DNA of 64,000 bases from Vibrio sp. JPW-9-11-11 (GCF_013369335.1 NZ_SZQJ01000009.1:1-64000), one strand, 5' to 3'; shown: positions 1 to 8,066, counted from the first letter of the stretch. A program made the numbers and translations. The notes: a model not told the origin generated them from the sequence alone.

Positions 1-167
1 AAGCGCTTTTGCTCAACTACTTGAAATACAACTTGCCAACCATCTTGTGCATACTTGTTTAGCTCAGCTTCCATTTTTTGCACAGGTAAACCGCTTGCGC
101 CTAACAAGATTGTTCCGCAGCCACCTTCTACAATGTGAACCACTTTATATTCTGTAAACTTTGTCAT
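1..167 (-). CDS. DUF4177-like protein, 5' part, cut by window edge
   Basis: The ATG is at 167-165 and the frame stays open to base 1. It is the inverted duplicate of the complete gene at 8792-9007 and encodes its first 55 residues identically (it begins [10 protein letters not shown]). The EYKVV start and the downstream [12 protein letters not shown] segment are typical of DUF4177, a small domain of unknown function. Whether the remainder and the two following genes seen in the plus-strand copy are also duplicated lies outside the window. Confidence 0.75.
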   Translation of the reverse strand, partial: MTKFTEYKVVHIVEGGCGTILLGASGLPVQKMEAELNKYAQDGWQVVFQVVEQKR

Positions 168-251
168 TTTATAACCAACTATTTTAGTAAAAACAAAATG
201 TTACAGCATGCAACAAAATGCATCAAGATGAATATTGTGAAATTCGCTGTA

Positions 252-370
252 TAACACCCAATTAAGTAGCCCCAAAACGCGATGACTCACTTTCCGCATT
301 ACTCGGCAACACCTAACCCAACGCAAACCAAAATCGCCACGCGTTGAGGGGCTGCTTGAATTGTTTGTTA
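252..370 (-). repeat. attC recombination site, minus orientation
   Basis: On the minus strand it reads TAACAAACAATTCAAGC and so on to GGGTGTTA, with the imperfect inner dyad of VCR-type attC sites. It is the inverted twin of the attC at 8589-8707. Confidence 0.9.
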
Positions 371-758
371 TGTTTTACCATAAATGACTGACTTACTTAG
401 CAAAGAACTGCGTTGTTAAACGTATTTCAAGAAGTGAACCACAAGCCTAACCTCACTTGGCCGTCAGACGCACGAAACACCAAGCGGGTCAGTCCACGTC
501 CCTGCCCAATGAGGCAACTGCCAAGCTGAAATGATACTTGGAAAATGTGCTGGAAGCGACTTAGAGTCAGCTATATTCAAAACCAACCGCCAGGACGTGC
601 AAATGAAGCAACCCACTGATATTGAGATGTTTTACTGGCTGAAAAATTCACGAATGTAGGCCGATAATGCGGATTTTCTGAGACAATTCAGACGAACTGC
701 CAAAGGGGCAAAGAACATAGATCGAAGAATTTTTAAGTTATTGAAATTAAAGTAAACA
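371..758 (-). other. Orfless cassette body, family A (inverted twin of 8201-8588)
   Basis: This is the cassette body between two attC sites. I see no credible gene. It belongs to the same family as 3207-3665 and 5653-6111 but is shorter, lacking a stretch of about 70 bases near the middle (the segment around CCAAAGCGCAGAACAATGG in the others). The frame that is open in the other copies is interrupted here by a stop, which argues against a shared protein. It may carry a promoter or a non-coding RNA, or may simply be passenger DNA. Confidence 0.7.
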
Positions 759-880
759 TAACGCCCAATTAAAGGGTGAGCAACGCTACCACCCAACCTA
801 AAGCATTGTACCGTAACCATTAAATTTGAAGTAGAAGCAAAAATGCCAAGCGTTGTGAATCCCTCTTAAATTGCTTGTCA
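759..880 (-). repeat. attC recombination site, minus orientation
   Basis: Reads TAACGCCCAATTAAAGGG at the left and ends in GCTTGTCA. The usual terminal GTTA is GTCA here, a one-base change in the core. The outer edge of the long inverted repeat lies inside this site. Confidence 0.88.
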
Positions 881-927
881 TGTGTAACTCAAAGTGCAGA
901 GATGATACTTTTTAGCTGCTCAAGTGC

Positions 928-1113
928 TTATGGAGAGAAGCGGATTGATTGACTCTTTTTACCCGTTTCCTGTCGTTTCGCTGAACCATATGTATCAACT
1001 TGAAGGTATTTCTCTCCATTGTCACCAAGCACTACTGTATATGTAGCGTTTACCTCAGAATGACTAGAATCGCGTTCAAGAGTCAATTTTTCCATTTTTC
1101 TTACAATAGCCAT
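928..1113 (-). CDS. 61-aa cassette protein, probably cut by a late nonsense codon
   Basis: A small hydrophilic cassette protein beginning MAIVRKMEKLTLERD and ending KSQSIRFSP. I recognise it as a hypothetical protein often seen in Vibrio integrons but cannot give it a function. Reading past the TAA at 928-930 continues in frame as ALEQLKSIISAL to a TGA at 889-891, just short of the attC. This suggests the family normally runs about 14 residues longer and that a glutamate or glutamine codon mutated to TAA. A GGGG stretch lies upstream of the ATG at 1113. An internal ATG at residue 7 is an alternative start. Confidence 0.65.
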   Translation of the reverse strand: MAIVRKMEKLTLERDSSHSEVNATYTVVLGDNGEKYLQVDTYGSAKRQETGKKSQSIRFSP

Positions 1114-1202
1114 AGCTGCCCCAGTCTTTTAAATTAGAACTTAGTGTACCGACTAATATGAGTATAGAGTCTTATTCGAGAGCAAAATACCTCTCTGACA
1201 CA

Positions 1203-1324
1203 TAACGCCCAATTAAGGGGTGAGCAACGCTACCACCCAACCTAACGCATTGTACCGTAGCCACTAAAATTGAAGTAGAAGCAAAAATGCCAAGCGTTGT
1301 GAATCCCTCTTAAATTGCTTGTTA
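1203..1324 (-). repeat. attC recombination site, minus orientation
   Basis: Reads TAACGCCCAATTAAGGGG at the left and ends GCTTGTTA. It closely resembles the site at 759-880, with the same GCCAAGCGTTGTGAATCCC inner arm. Confidence 0.9.
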
Positions 1325-1331
1325 TGTGAAT

Positions 1332-1679
1332 TTACACAGCGCACAAATGATTTAAAGGAGCCCATGCCAACTCTTTCGGGCTACCCAATTTACTACCCCA
1401 GATCCAGCCGTTTAACTCATGTTCTTTTACTAGAATTTCACCGATCGCCAAACGATGCTCCTTGGCGAAATAGTCCTCAAGTGCAGTTACCTCGCCATTG
1501 TCGATAGCTAGTATTTGTTTAGGAACCCAACCTTCTTTGTTTTCCCCTCGGCAGAAAATCCAGTTTGCCCAGTCACCTTCTGGATTGGATTCCTCTACAA
1601 ATTGCAATTTTTCGCCTAGAACTATTCGAATAGGCGATTCTGGAGCATCTTGATATTCTTTAACGACTTTGTATTCCAT
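1332..1679 (-). CDS. SH3-domain-like cassette protein
   Basis: A 115-residue soluble protein beginning MEYKVVKEYQDAP. The first half has the layout of a bacterial or variant SH3 fold: a hydrophobic strand, a VLGEKLQFVEES turn, then GDWANWIFCRGENKEGWVPKQIL, which matches the typical W-C-R-G-E-GWVP motif. The second half, from about residue 60, repeats part of this pattern (VKEHELNGWIWG then ELAWAPLNHL), suggesting a second degenerate SH3 unit. It is the only gene of its cassette and its stop lies 8 bases from the attC. Binding partner and role are unknown. Confidence 0.72.
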   Translation of the reverse strand: MEYKVVKEYQDAPESPIRIVLGEKLQFVEESNPEGDWANWIFCRGENKEGWVPKQILAIDNGEVTALEDYFAKEHRLAIGEILVKEHELNGWIWGSKLGSPKELAWAPLNHLCAV

Positions 1680-1701
1680 AGCTTATTCCACTTTGTTCAC
1701 A

Positions 1702-1822
1702 TAACGCTCTGTTAAGGTGTGAGCAACGCAATACCGAAGCTCCCGCATACCACCTTAAACACCAAGCGCAACGCATAGTAAAAATGCCACGCGTTGCGAA
1801 TCACTCTTAAACAGTTTGTTAT
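1702..1822 (-). repeat. attC recombination site, minus orientation
   Basis: Reads TAACGCTCTGTTAAGGTG at the left and ends GTTTGTTA on the plus strand. It follows the toxin-antitoxin cassette. Confidence 0.88.
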
Positions 1823-1831
1823 AACACAGTT

Positions 1832-2119
1832 TTACACGTCATCTTCCGATAAAATTTGACGACAATTACGAACTGTTAGTACGCGAATTTCGTGACTTAA
1901 ACTGTAGATAATACGATAGTGACCAAAGATGATTTCGCGATAATTCGTATGGGGCATTTCAGGAACAAACCGCCCCATTTCAGGCATACTTCCAAGGAGT
2001 TCAGTTTTATCAAAAACTTCGTTTACCCACTTCTCTGCCGCAGGTGGATTATCCAAAGAAATAAACTCCGCTGCATCGCCTAGTTTCTGAAGTGCTAATG
2101 GAGACCAGACTACTTTCAT
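1832..2119 (-). CDS. RelE/ParE-family toxin
   Basis: A 95-residue protein beginning MKVVWSPLALQKL. The strand-helix start, the LDNPPAAEKWVNEVFDKTELL helix, the PEMGRFVPEMPHTNYREIIFGHYRIIYSL core and the final VLTVRNCRQIL are the standard ParE/RelE layout. ParE members poison gyrase while RelE members cut ribosome-bound mRNA; the REIIFGHYRIIY and VLTVRN pattern leans to ParE, but I cannot decide. Its ATG overlaps the antitoxin stop by 4 bases, so the two are translationally coupled. Toxin-antitoxin cassettes are common in superintegrons, where they are thought to stabilise the array. Confidence 0.88.
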   Translation of the reverse strand: MKVVWSPLALQKLGDAAEFISLDNPPAAEKWVNEVFDKTELLGSMPEMGRFVPEMPHTNYREIIFGHYRIIYSLSHEIRVLTVRNCRQILSEDDV

Positions 2120-2397
2120 TTCTTAATGCGCCCAAGTACTTGAGCACGCGCATCATCATTGGAAACACCGAGACCAGAAGCTAACTGAGCTTCTGCTGTG
2201 CGCATTTCTTCCAGTAATTCGATTTTCTCTTGCATTGCTTCATACTCAGCAACATCAAGAACAACAGCAACACCTTTGCCACGTTGCGTAATAACCAATG
2301 GACGACGAGTCTCATTGATCTGTTTGATATATGAAGCTACACCGGCACGAAACTCAGACAAAGGCTGAATATCTTGATCGAAATGAATACGACTCAT
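2116..2397 (-). CDS. Phd/YefM-family antitoxin
   Basis: A 93-residue protein beginning MSRIHFDQDIQPLSEFRAG. The N-terminal DNA-binding part (PLSEFRAGVASYIKQINETRRPLVITQRGKG) followed by VAVVLDVAEYEAM is the classic Phd/YefM fold, and the helical C-terminus (residues about 52-93) should wrap the toxin. The ATG at 2397 was chosen over an upstream in-frame start because the family begins here. It is the first gene of the pair, as expected, and family members usually repress their own operon together with the toxin. Confidence 0.9.
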   Translation of the reverse strand: MSRIHFDQDIQPLSEFRAGVASYIKQINETRRPLVITQRGKGVAVVLDVAEYEAMQEKIELLEEMRTAEAQLASGLGVSNDDARAQVLGRIKK

Positions 2398-2477
2398 ATT
2401 GAACTCCCATTGGTACAAAATAACGTACAAATAATAGTTCAAATGACCGTTTTGAGCAAGAAGTCGATTCTGTGTTA

Positions 2478-2600
2478 TAACGCCACGTTAAGGGGTGCAG
2501 GCACGCAATACAAAAGCTTCTGCAAAGCACCGTAAACACAAAACTCAACGCAAACTAAAAATGCCACGCGTGCCAAATCCCTCTTAAACGCTTTGTTATA
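2478..2600 (-). repeat. attC recombination site, minus orientation
   Basis: Reads TAACGCCACGTTAAGGGG at the left and ends GCTTTGTTA on the plus strand, with a GCCACGCGTGCC inner arm. Confidence 0.88.
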
Positions 2601-3087
2601 TGCGAACGTTTAAGCTTAAGATTTTATGCCAAGCCCCACTTTGAAACCATGATTTTTATGTGCTTTGATGCACTTAAGTCAGGCTTAGACTTGCAGCGAC
2701 TTGCCACTGAAACCACTTGGAATTTTCAACGCCGCAGAAAACGGACTGACGACACCAAAAAGTGCTTTTGGAACGGCAATTTCACAATGAGGACTTTCCA
2801 CAAACTCACTGAAACCACGTGAACTCACCACACCAGAGAAAGCGCCCTTTCAACAAGTAAACCAGCTTTTAGGAAGGCAAACTCTCAGAGCGGAATTTCA
2901 GCAGAAGATGTTGCCTAAATTGACCAGGCATTATCAGCACCAAAGAATAAAACCACCGATAAACGGTAGGCAAAAACTGAACCACGGACCGGAGAAAACG
3001 AGAATTGAAACCGAAAAATCTCGACGCCCAAAGACCTAGACACCAAGGCTGTAAACCTGAATTTTTAGGCTTTCTTCATCTGGCATA
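2601..3087 (-). other. Orfless cassette body, unique in this window
   Basis: About 490 bases between two attC sites with no reading frame of note on either strand. It is not similar to the other gene-less cassettes except for scattered short words such as CACTTGGAATTTTCAACGCC. I see no hairpin-plus-T-run or obvious promoter. It may be a decayed gene or a non-coding cassette. Confidence 0.6.
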
Positions 3088-3206
3088 TAACGCCCAATTA
3101 AGTAGCCCGAAACGCCCTGGCTCACCTTCCGCATAGCAGCGTAAACACTAAACCCGACGCAAACCAAAAGTGCCACGCGTTGAGGGGCTGCTTGAATTGT
3201 TTGTTA
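3088..3206 (-). repeat. attC recombination site, minus orientation
   Basis: Reads TAACGCCCAATTAAGTAG at the left and ends GTTTGTTA. It is very similar to the sites at 252-370, 4340-4457 and 5535-5652, which also sit next to orfless cassettes. Confidence 0.9.
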
Positions 3207-3665
3207 TGTTTTACCACAAACGACTGATTTATTTGGCAAAGAACTGCGTTGTTAAACGTATTTCAAGAAGTGAATCACAAGCCAAACCTCACTTGACCGC
3301 CAGACGCACGAAACACCAAACGCGTAATTCCACTTCCCTGCCCAATGAGGCAACCCGAAAAACGTTCAACAAACGCCCTCTCTTTCCAACCAAAGCGCAG
3401 AACAATGGCAAATTGCCGAGGCAACTGCCAAGCCGAAATGCTAACTGACAAATACGCTGGAAGCGACTTAGAGCCAGTGAGATTTGAACCCAGCCGCCAC
3501 GACCTGCAAATGAAGCAACCCGCGAACATTGACATATTTTACTGGCTGAGAAATTCATGAACTTGGGCCGACAATGCCGATTTGCTGAGGCAACTCGAAC
3601 GAATAGCTAAAGGGACAAAGAACAGAGATCGAAGAATTCTTAAGCCATTGAAATACAAGTAAACA
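3207..3665 (-). other. Orfless cassette body, family A (fullest copy)
   Basis: About 460 bases clearly homologous to 5653-6111 and, with a central deletion, to 371-758 and 8201-8588. An 89-codon minus-strand frame (3289-3558) is open here and in the 5653-6111 copy, but the differences between them change the amino acids freely and the same frame is stopped in the family member at 371-758. I therefore do not call it a gene. The family's spread suggests duplication within the array or repeated capture of a non-coding cassette. Confidence 0.7.
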
Positions 3666-3786
3666 TAACGCCAAATTAAGGTGTGAACAACGCTAACCAC
3701 CCTACCTAAAGCATTGTGCCATAAACACTAAACTTGCATGAAGTGAAAGCGCCGAGCGTTGTGAATCACTCTTAAATTTATTGTTA
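3666..3786 (-). repeat. attC recombination site, minus orientation
   Basis: Reads TAACGCCAAATTAAGGTG at the left and ends TTTATTGTTA. The last bases supply the TAA stop codon of the adjoining ATPase gene. Confidence 0.88.
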
Positions 3787-4332
3787 GCCGTCGCTCATTT
3801 TGCTAACGATGAACTGTGCTCTTTCTTTAACTGAAACCTTAGGTACTTCAATTAAGTCATAGCCAAATTTAATATATGCACTCACCATTTCATGATATGT
3901 CGCTATTGCTTCAGTAAAGTCCTGCTTTCGCTCAGAGTCATTTTCGTAGATTTCTTCCCAAGGCGGAAAAATGAAAACTTTACGGCAATAAGTCAGTTCA
4001 CCACATTTCGCTAACAAGAGATCCGATATAGGTATGTGCTCAAGCTTACTGTACCCATACGAGTCGATAATACTTCGGTCGAAAAACGTAATTTCAGTAC
4101 CACCAAAGTTTTCGTAATTGTCGATTTCTTCAATGACCATTTCGTCGCGGAATGCGGCCCTGTCCAACCAAGGCAATGCTGTACCTTGCAATTCTACTTG
4201 GGCTTGGATAACTTTTCGCCCAACTTCAGGTGCACTGGCGTAACCCATCTGGCGCAAAAATTCGATAACTGAAGTCTTCCCTGAACCTGGGCCACCTGTA
4301 AAAACTACTCGATTATTCAAATAAAACTCCAT
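3784..4332 (-). CDS. AAA_28-type P-loop ATPase (kinase-like)
   Basis: A 182-residue cytoplasmic protein beginning MEFYLNNRVVFTGGPGSGKTS. The Walker A is GGPGSGKTS at residues 13-21. The FDRSIIDSYGY segment near residues 84-94 matches the D-R-S/G motif of AAA_28 and NadR-like kinases, and PPWEEIYENDSERKQ near residue 125 looks like the lid with basic residues. The closest families phosphorylate small molecules, but the substrate cannot be read from the sequence. It is the sole gene of its cassette, and its stop codon is formed by the attC edge. Confidence 0.78.
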   Translation of the reverse strand: MEFYLNNRVVFTGGPGSGKTSVIEFLRQMGYASAPEVGRKVIQAQVELQGTALPWLDRAAFRDEMVIEEIDNYENFGGTEITFFDRSIIDSYGYSKLEHIPISDLLLAKCGELTYCRKVFIFPPWEEIYENDSERKQDFTEAIATYHEMVSAYIKFGYDLIEVPKVSVKERAQFIVSKMSDG

Positions 4333-4339
4333 AGACGGC

Positions 4340-4457
4340 TAACGCCCAATTAAGTAGCCCGATACGCACTGGCTCACTTGCCGCATTGCTCGGCAACACC
4401 AAACCCGACGCAAACCAAAATCGCCGAGCGTTGAGGGTCTGCTTGAATTGTTTGTTA
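4340..4457 (-). repeat. attC recombination site, minus orientation
   Basis: Reads TAACGCCCAATTAAGTAG at the left and ends GTTTGTTA. It is near-identical to the other sites linked to orfless cassettes. Confidence 0.9.
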
Positions 4458-4883
4458 TGCGAATTCACACGCATAAGCCAAGTTGGGCAGATGAAGATTA
4501 CCTCAGACACGAAAAACCACAAACAAACCAAGTACTTTTTGTGAGTCACTGAACAACCGAAGTCACTATGTTACAGACCCACTTCCAACAAGTGACTAAT
4601 GGTGAATTTCAGCCAGTGACTCTGCTTTTACTTCGAGAAACTCAACGCGGCGGAAAACCAGCGAAGAAGAACTGCCGATAAACTTGCCCTTGCCACACTT
4701 TGCGCCAGCCAACCTCGCCACAAACCAACTCTGAAAACCAATGAGGCAACCCACGAAATTTGGCATGTTTTACGGCCTGAGTGATTCAAGAATTTAGGCC
4801 GACAATGCTAAATTGACGACACCGAAAACCGACTGCCAAAGAGAGCGAGAAAGAGAGATATAGAAGATTTTTGCCCAGTCGCA
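4458..4883 (-). other. Orfless cassette body, family E
   Basis: About 425 bases with no convincing gene. Its minus strand is strongly similar to the plus strand of 9717-10040, for example CTTGAATCACTCAGGCCGTA and GAAATTCACCATTAGTCACT occur in both. It contains repeated GTGACT/AGTCAC words that could form small hairpins. Function unknown. Confidence 0.68.
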
Positions 4884-4974
4884 TAACGCCGCATTAAGGT
4901 GTGAGCGACGCTTGGCTATACTTGAGCGAAGCGAAACTGCCAAGCGTTGCGAATCACTCTTAAATGCTTTGTTA
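4884..4974 (-). repeat. Short attC recombination site, minus orientation
   Basis: Reads TAACGCCGCATTAAGGTG at the left and ends GCTTTGTTA. At about 91 bases it is roughly 30 shorter than its neighbours, having a reduced central loop. Its edge supplies the stop codon of the next gene. Confidence 0.85.
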
Positions 4975-5505
4975 TGTGCGTAACTCACCTATGAACGCCT
5001 TTGCCTTTTTAGGGCTTGTTATTCTTACAAATGTGATATGACTATACTTCGGATCGTCTAGCAGTTCTGTGTAACGAGATCGATTTTTACTGTACGTTTT
5101 TAGCGTCCAAAGGATGATAGAATCTTTGCTAAGAAAAGACTTTCTAAACGACTCAACATTACCTGTTTTACCCCATAGCTCCTGCTTGGTCACTGTGCGA
5201 ACTAAAGCCCTTTTCACAGCTTGAAACAGTGTTCTTACGAAGGAGTAATCAACCCAGACAATGGTATCTACTCTGCTCCATTTAATTTCAGCAGTTCGAT
5301 TATAATTACCATCAAGAACCCAGCGTTCGGCGCTCAACCTGTCGGCCAATTTTGCAAAAAACTCATCATCTGAAGATTCTTGCCAATTAGGCTTCCAGAA
5401 TATGGCATCCATTTCTACATAAGGGCACTTTAGCTCACTCGCAAGCATGCGACTGAAAGTACTTTTTCCACTACCACTAGTGCCTATTACATTGATTCTT
5501 TTCAT
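4972..5505 (-). CDS. P-loop adenylate-kinase-like ATPase
   Basis: A 177-residue protein beginning MKRINVIGTSGSGKSTFSRM, with Walker A GTSGSGKST at residues 8-16. The EMDAIFWKPNW segment (residues about 32-42) and DGNYNRT followed by DTIVWVDY (about residues 64-85) are characteristic of the adenylate-kinase-like or topology-modulation (FlaR-like) P-loop family. The ATG at 5505, preceded by AGGTCAGGCG, was preferred over an upstream in-frame ATG. The stop lies in the attC. The substrate is unknown. It is a different family member from the ATPases at 3784 and 6243. Confidence 0.8.
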   Translation of the reverse strand: MKRINVIGTSGSGKSTFSRMLASELKCPYVEMDAIFWKPNWQESSDDEFFAKLADRLSAERWVLDGNYNRTAEIKWSRVDTIVWVDYSFVRTLFQAVKRALVRTVTKQELWGKTGNVESFRKSFLSKDSIILWTLKTYSKNRSRYTELLDDPKYSHITFVRITSPKKAKAFIGELRT

Positions 5506-5534
5506 CGCCTGACCTGATTTTTTGCCTGAGCACA

Positions 5535-5652
5535 TAACGCCCAATTAAGTAGCCCGAAACGCACTGGCTAACTTTCCGCATTGCTCGACAACACAAAAGC
5601 CAACGCAAACCAAAAGTGCCACGCGTTGAGGGTCTGCTTGAATTGTTTGTTA
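5535..5652 (-). repeat. attC recombination site, minus orientation
   Basis: Reads TAACGCCCAATTAAGTAG at the left and ends GTTTGTTA, matching the sites at 3088-3206 and 4340-4457. Confidence 0.9.
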
Positions 5653-6111
5653 TGTTTTACCACAAACGACTGATTTAATTGGCAAAGAACTGCTTTGTTG
5701 AGCGCGTTTCAAGAAGTAAATCACAAGCTCATACTCACTTGGCCGCCAGAAGCACGAAACACCAAACGCGTAATTTCACTTCCCTGCCCGATGAGGCAAC
5801 CCGACTTAACTGCAACAAGCGCCCTCTCTTTCCAACCAAAGCGCAGGACAATGGCAAATTGCCGAGGCAACTACCAAGCTGACATGCTACTTGGCAAATA
5901 TGCTCAAAGCGACTTAGAGCCAGTGATATTTGAAGCCAACCTCCACGACCTGAAAATGAAGCAACCCTCGAACTTTGACATGTTTTACGGGCTGAGAAAT
6001 TCACGAATTTAGGCCGACAATGCGGATTTGCTGAGACAACTCGAACAAACTGCCAAAGGGGCAAAGAACATAGTTAGAAGAAACTTTAAACCGCTGAAAT
6101 ACAAGTAAACA
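5653..6111 (-). other. Orfless cassette body, family A (second full copy)
   Basis: About 460 bases homologous along the whole length to 3207-3665, starting with TTTTACCACAAACGACTGATT in both. No credible gene; see the remarks on the 3207-3665 copy. The two full copies are separated by two gene cassettes and one family E cassette. Confidence 0.7.
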
Positions 6112-6235
6112 TAACGCCGCGTTAAGTAGTGAGCAACGCCACCACATAACCTAACCCATTGTGCCATAAACACTAAAGCCAAACTTTTAACCGAAGCCGC
6201 CATGCGTTGGGAATCTGCCTTAAACGCTTTGTTAT
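6112..6235 (-). repeat. attC recombination site, minus orientation
   Basis: Reads TAACGCCGCGTTAAGTAG at the left and ends GCTTTGTTA. It is the last minus-oriented attC before the IS30 element. Confidence 0.88.
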
Positions 6236-6242
6236 ATGCGTA

Positions 6243-6758
6243 CTATTTAGCATGCGTACAAACAAAATCATTTAGCTCGGACACTGTTTTGATAATGTAG
6301 ACTTCTTTGTCACTAGCGTATTCCATTAGCTTAGAGGTAAATTCATCGTTCCAGAACTTAGGGCTTAACTTGAGCATTTTATAGCTATTTAAAGTGCCTT
6401 TTAAAACTGAACTTCCATCAGGCCAGCCATCTGGCTTCACAAAGAGCCCTTTCAGAAAGCGCTTAGTAACAAACCAATAGCTTACTGAATATGGTATATC
6501 TATGTAAACGAGAGTATCTGCCGCAGCTAAGCGTTCATTAAAAGAGCGTAAAGGACCAAGCCCATCAATGACCCACGACTCTGACTGAAGAATATCATCG
6601 TGAACAGAATCAAATTCTTCTCGAGCTACAAACTCACCGTTTGGTTTGTAAACAATTGAATCTAACTGATGGAGCGGTAAACCGCTCATTTGCGCTAACA
6701 CTTTGCTTACGGTTGATTTTCCACTACCCGGCTTTCCAAAAACAGCTACCTTTTTCAT
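6243..6758 (-). CDS. P-loop adenylate-kinase-like ATPase
   Basis: A 171-residue protein beginning MKKVAVFGKPGSGKST, with Walker A GKPGSGKST at residues 8-16. LHQLDSIVYKPNGEF and WVIDGLGPLRSF followed by DTLVYIDIP have the same order as the L-D-x-I-x-x-K-P and W-V-I-D-G motifs of the cassette ATPase at 4972, so the two are distant relatives. A GGAGG lies 7-11 bases before the ATG at 6758, which fixes the start over an upstream in-frame codon. Upstream there is no attC before the IS30 element, so the 5' part of this cassette may have been altered by the insertion. Confidence 0.8.
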   Translation of the reverse strand: MKKVAVFGKPGSGKSTVSKVLAQMSGLPLHQLDSIVYKPNGEFVAREEFDSVHDDILQSESWVIDGLGPLRSFNERLAAADTLVYIDIPYSVSYWFVTKRFLKGLFVKPDGWPDGSSVLKGTLNSYKMLKLSPKFWNDEFTSKLMEYASDKEVYIIKTVSELNDFVCTHAK

Positions 6759-6989
6759 TTTAAATTCCTCCAAGAGACTAGTTCCCTAAAGGCAGAAAAA
6801 GAAAACCCACCTTATAGGGTGGGGTCGATTTATCCAAAGCACACAAAATCCCACCATTCCTAAGGAGTGATGATAATTCGCTTGTTTAACTGCACTTGTT
6901 TGATTTTCATACAACCACTGTTATATAAATGCACTCTGTTGTCAATTTGTCTTTGAACAGGGTTGAATCGGCTGCCAAAGCACTTAGTA

Positions 6990-8066
6990 TCAAGTTTGAA
7001 GTGCGACACTTTCTACAGATGCGCATGAATATACTCCAATGGTATTCTATAACCAAGTCTTTTGCGTGGGCGCGTATTTAATTTGTGTGCAATTTCATTG
7101 CAGAGCTTCTGTGTCACGTGTGACATAGAAGTTCGTTTTGGTAAGTATTGTCGTATCAAGCCATTGGTGTTTTCATTAGTGCCTCGTTCCCATGAGTGGT
7201 ATGGATTTGCAAAGTAAAACAGACAGTTATGATGTTTTTCTAGTTGTACATAACCATGAAATTCAGTGCCGTTATCCGCAGTTATCGTCTTAAAAGGTAA
7301 GTCAGAGCGGGTCATGATTTTGCTCATTCTTACGTTGAGCGACTCGCTTGTTCTATCGTCCATTTGCCCAATAAAAGTGTAGCCAGTCATTCTGTCGACT
7401 AAAGTCACGATACAGTGCTTGGTTCCGCGGCCAACGACGGTATCAATTTCCCAATGACCAGGCTCTTTTCGATGCTCAGCATTCGCTGGTCTTTCGGTAA
7501 TATGACGCTTATTTGCAAGCCGCCCTCTGCTGTCTTTTGAGTTGTACCTCTTACGCCTTTGCTTAGTCGATTGGCGTAGGTGTTTCCATAGTGTTCCACC
7601 GAGAGCTTTGTCGTTCCAAATGTGCTGATAAATGAGCTCGTGGCTCATTGTTGGATAGCCTCTCATTCTTAGGTATCCGACGATTTGGTCAGGGCTCCAA
7701 TCCAGTCGTAGCAAGGCTTCAGGTAGCCTGAAGTCAAGTTTGGTATAGCGCTTATTTCGGCGTGAACGACTCAGCCGGTTGCGCGCCATTTGCTGTGCCC
7801 GCTCTGGTTGATATGAGTACCTATCGAAGAACTTGTTGTAACGACAATTGCGTTCAATTTCTCGATAGATAGTGGCTTTGTGACGACCCAGTTGTTTAGC
7901 TATTTCAGCGGTACTAATTCCTTGCTTTCTGAGTGCAGAAATCATATACCTTTCGTTCTCAGTGAGGTGCGTGTATTTCATGTTTTTTACTTCTTGGCGG
8001 GAGCAAAGTTCATGATTATCGCACCTTACTGTTTTTATGTTCAGAGGTGTCGCACTTCGTACTTGA
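6990..8066 (-). mobile_element. IS30-family insertion sequence
   Basis: The ends are matching inverted repeats: TCAAGTTTGAAGTGCGACAC from 6990 and, on the other strand, TCAAGTACGAAGTGCGACAC ending at 8066 (18 of 20 identical). The element contains one full-length transposase. The outermost bases and target duplication are uncertain; no clear short direct repeat is visible. Its left flank is cassette DNA without a recognisable attC, and only about a dozen bases separate its right end from the plus-oriented attC at 8079, so it marks the exact point where array polarity flips. Confidence 0.88.
7013..7981 (-). CDS. IS30-family transposase
   Basis: A 322-residue protein beginning MKYTHLTENERYMISALRKQ. 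The N-terminal helix-turn-helix (ISTAEIAKQLGRHKATIYREIERN) is typical of IS30. The DDE catalytic triad is visible as EIDTVVGRG, TADNGTEFHGY and the glutamate in WERGTNENTNGLIRQYLPK. The family usually begins at this methionine; an upstream in-frame start at 8077 would lie outside the IS end and was rejected. No frameshift is present, so the element looks intact and could still move. Confidence 0.95.
   Translation of the reverse strand: MKYTHLTENERYMISALRKQGISTAEIAKQLGRHKATIYREIERNCRYNKFFDRYSYQPERAQQMARNRLSRSRRNKRYTKLDFRLPEALLRLDWSPDQIVGYLRMRGYPTMSHELIYQHIWNDKALGGTLWKHLRQSTKQRRKRYNSKDSRGRLANKRHITERPANAEHRKEPGHWEIDTVVGRGTKHCIVTLVDRMTGYTFIGQMDDRTSESLNVRMSKIMTRSDLPFKTITADNGTEFHGYVQLEKHHNCLFYFANPYHSWERGTNENTNGLIRQYLPKRTSMSHVTQKLCNEIAHKLNTRPRKRLGYRIPLEYIHAHL

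Larger units (their letters stand above)
1..867. repeat. Left copy of a long inverted repeat (partner 8092-8958)
   Basis: Base p here pairs with base 8959-p. Every segment I compared is identical, including the attC at 252-370 (partner 8589-8707) and the non-coding cassette between the two attC sites. Identity stops around base 867, inside the attC at 759-880, where the sequence after ATCCCTCTT differs. The repeat touches the window edge and may continue to the left. It carries the start of a DUF4177 gene, one orfless cassette and most of two attC sites. It brackets about 7.2 kb of cassettes plus an IS30 element. Confidence 0.93.

Noticed and set aside
632-820. A 62-codon frame that is identical at 8139-8327
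   Set aside because: It runs from an attC into an orfless cassette and is identical only because the two segments are an inverted duplicate.
3289-3558. An 89-codon minus-strand frame, also open near 5735-6064
   Set aside because: Differences between copies do not favour silent changes and the frame is stopped in the 371-758 copy; no family and no ribosome site.
6759-6989. An attC on the left of the IS30 element
   Set aside because: No TAACGCC or GCTTGTTA core in either direction between the kinase gene and the IS end.
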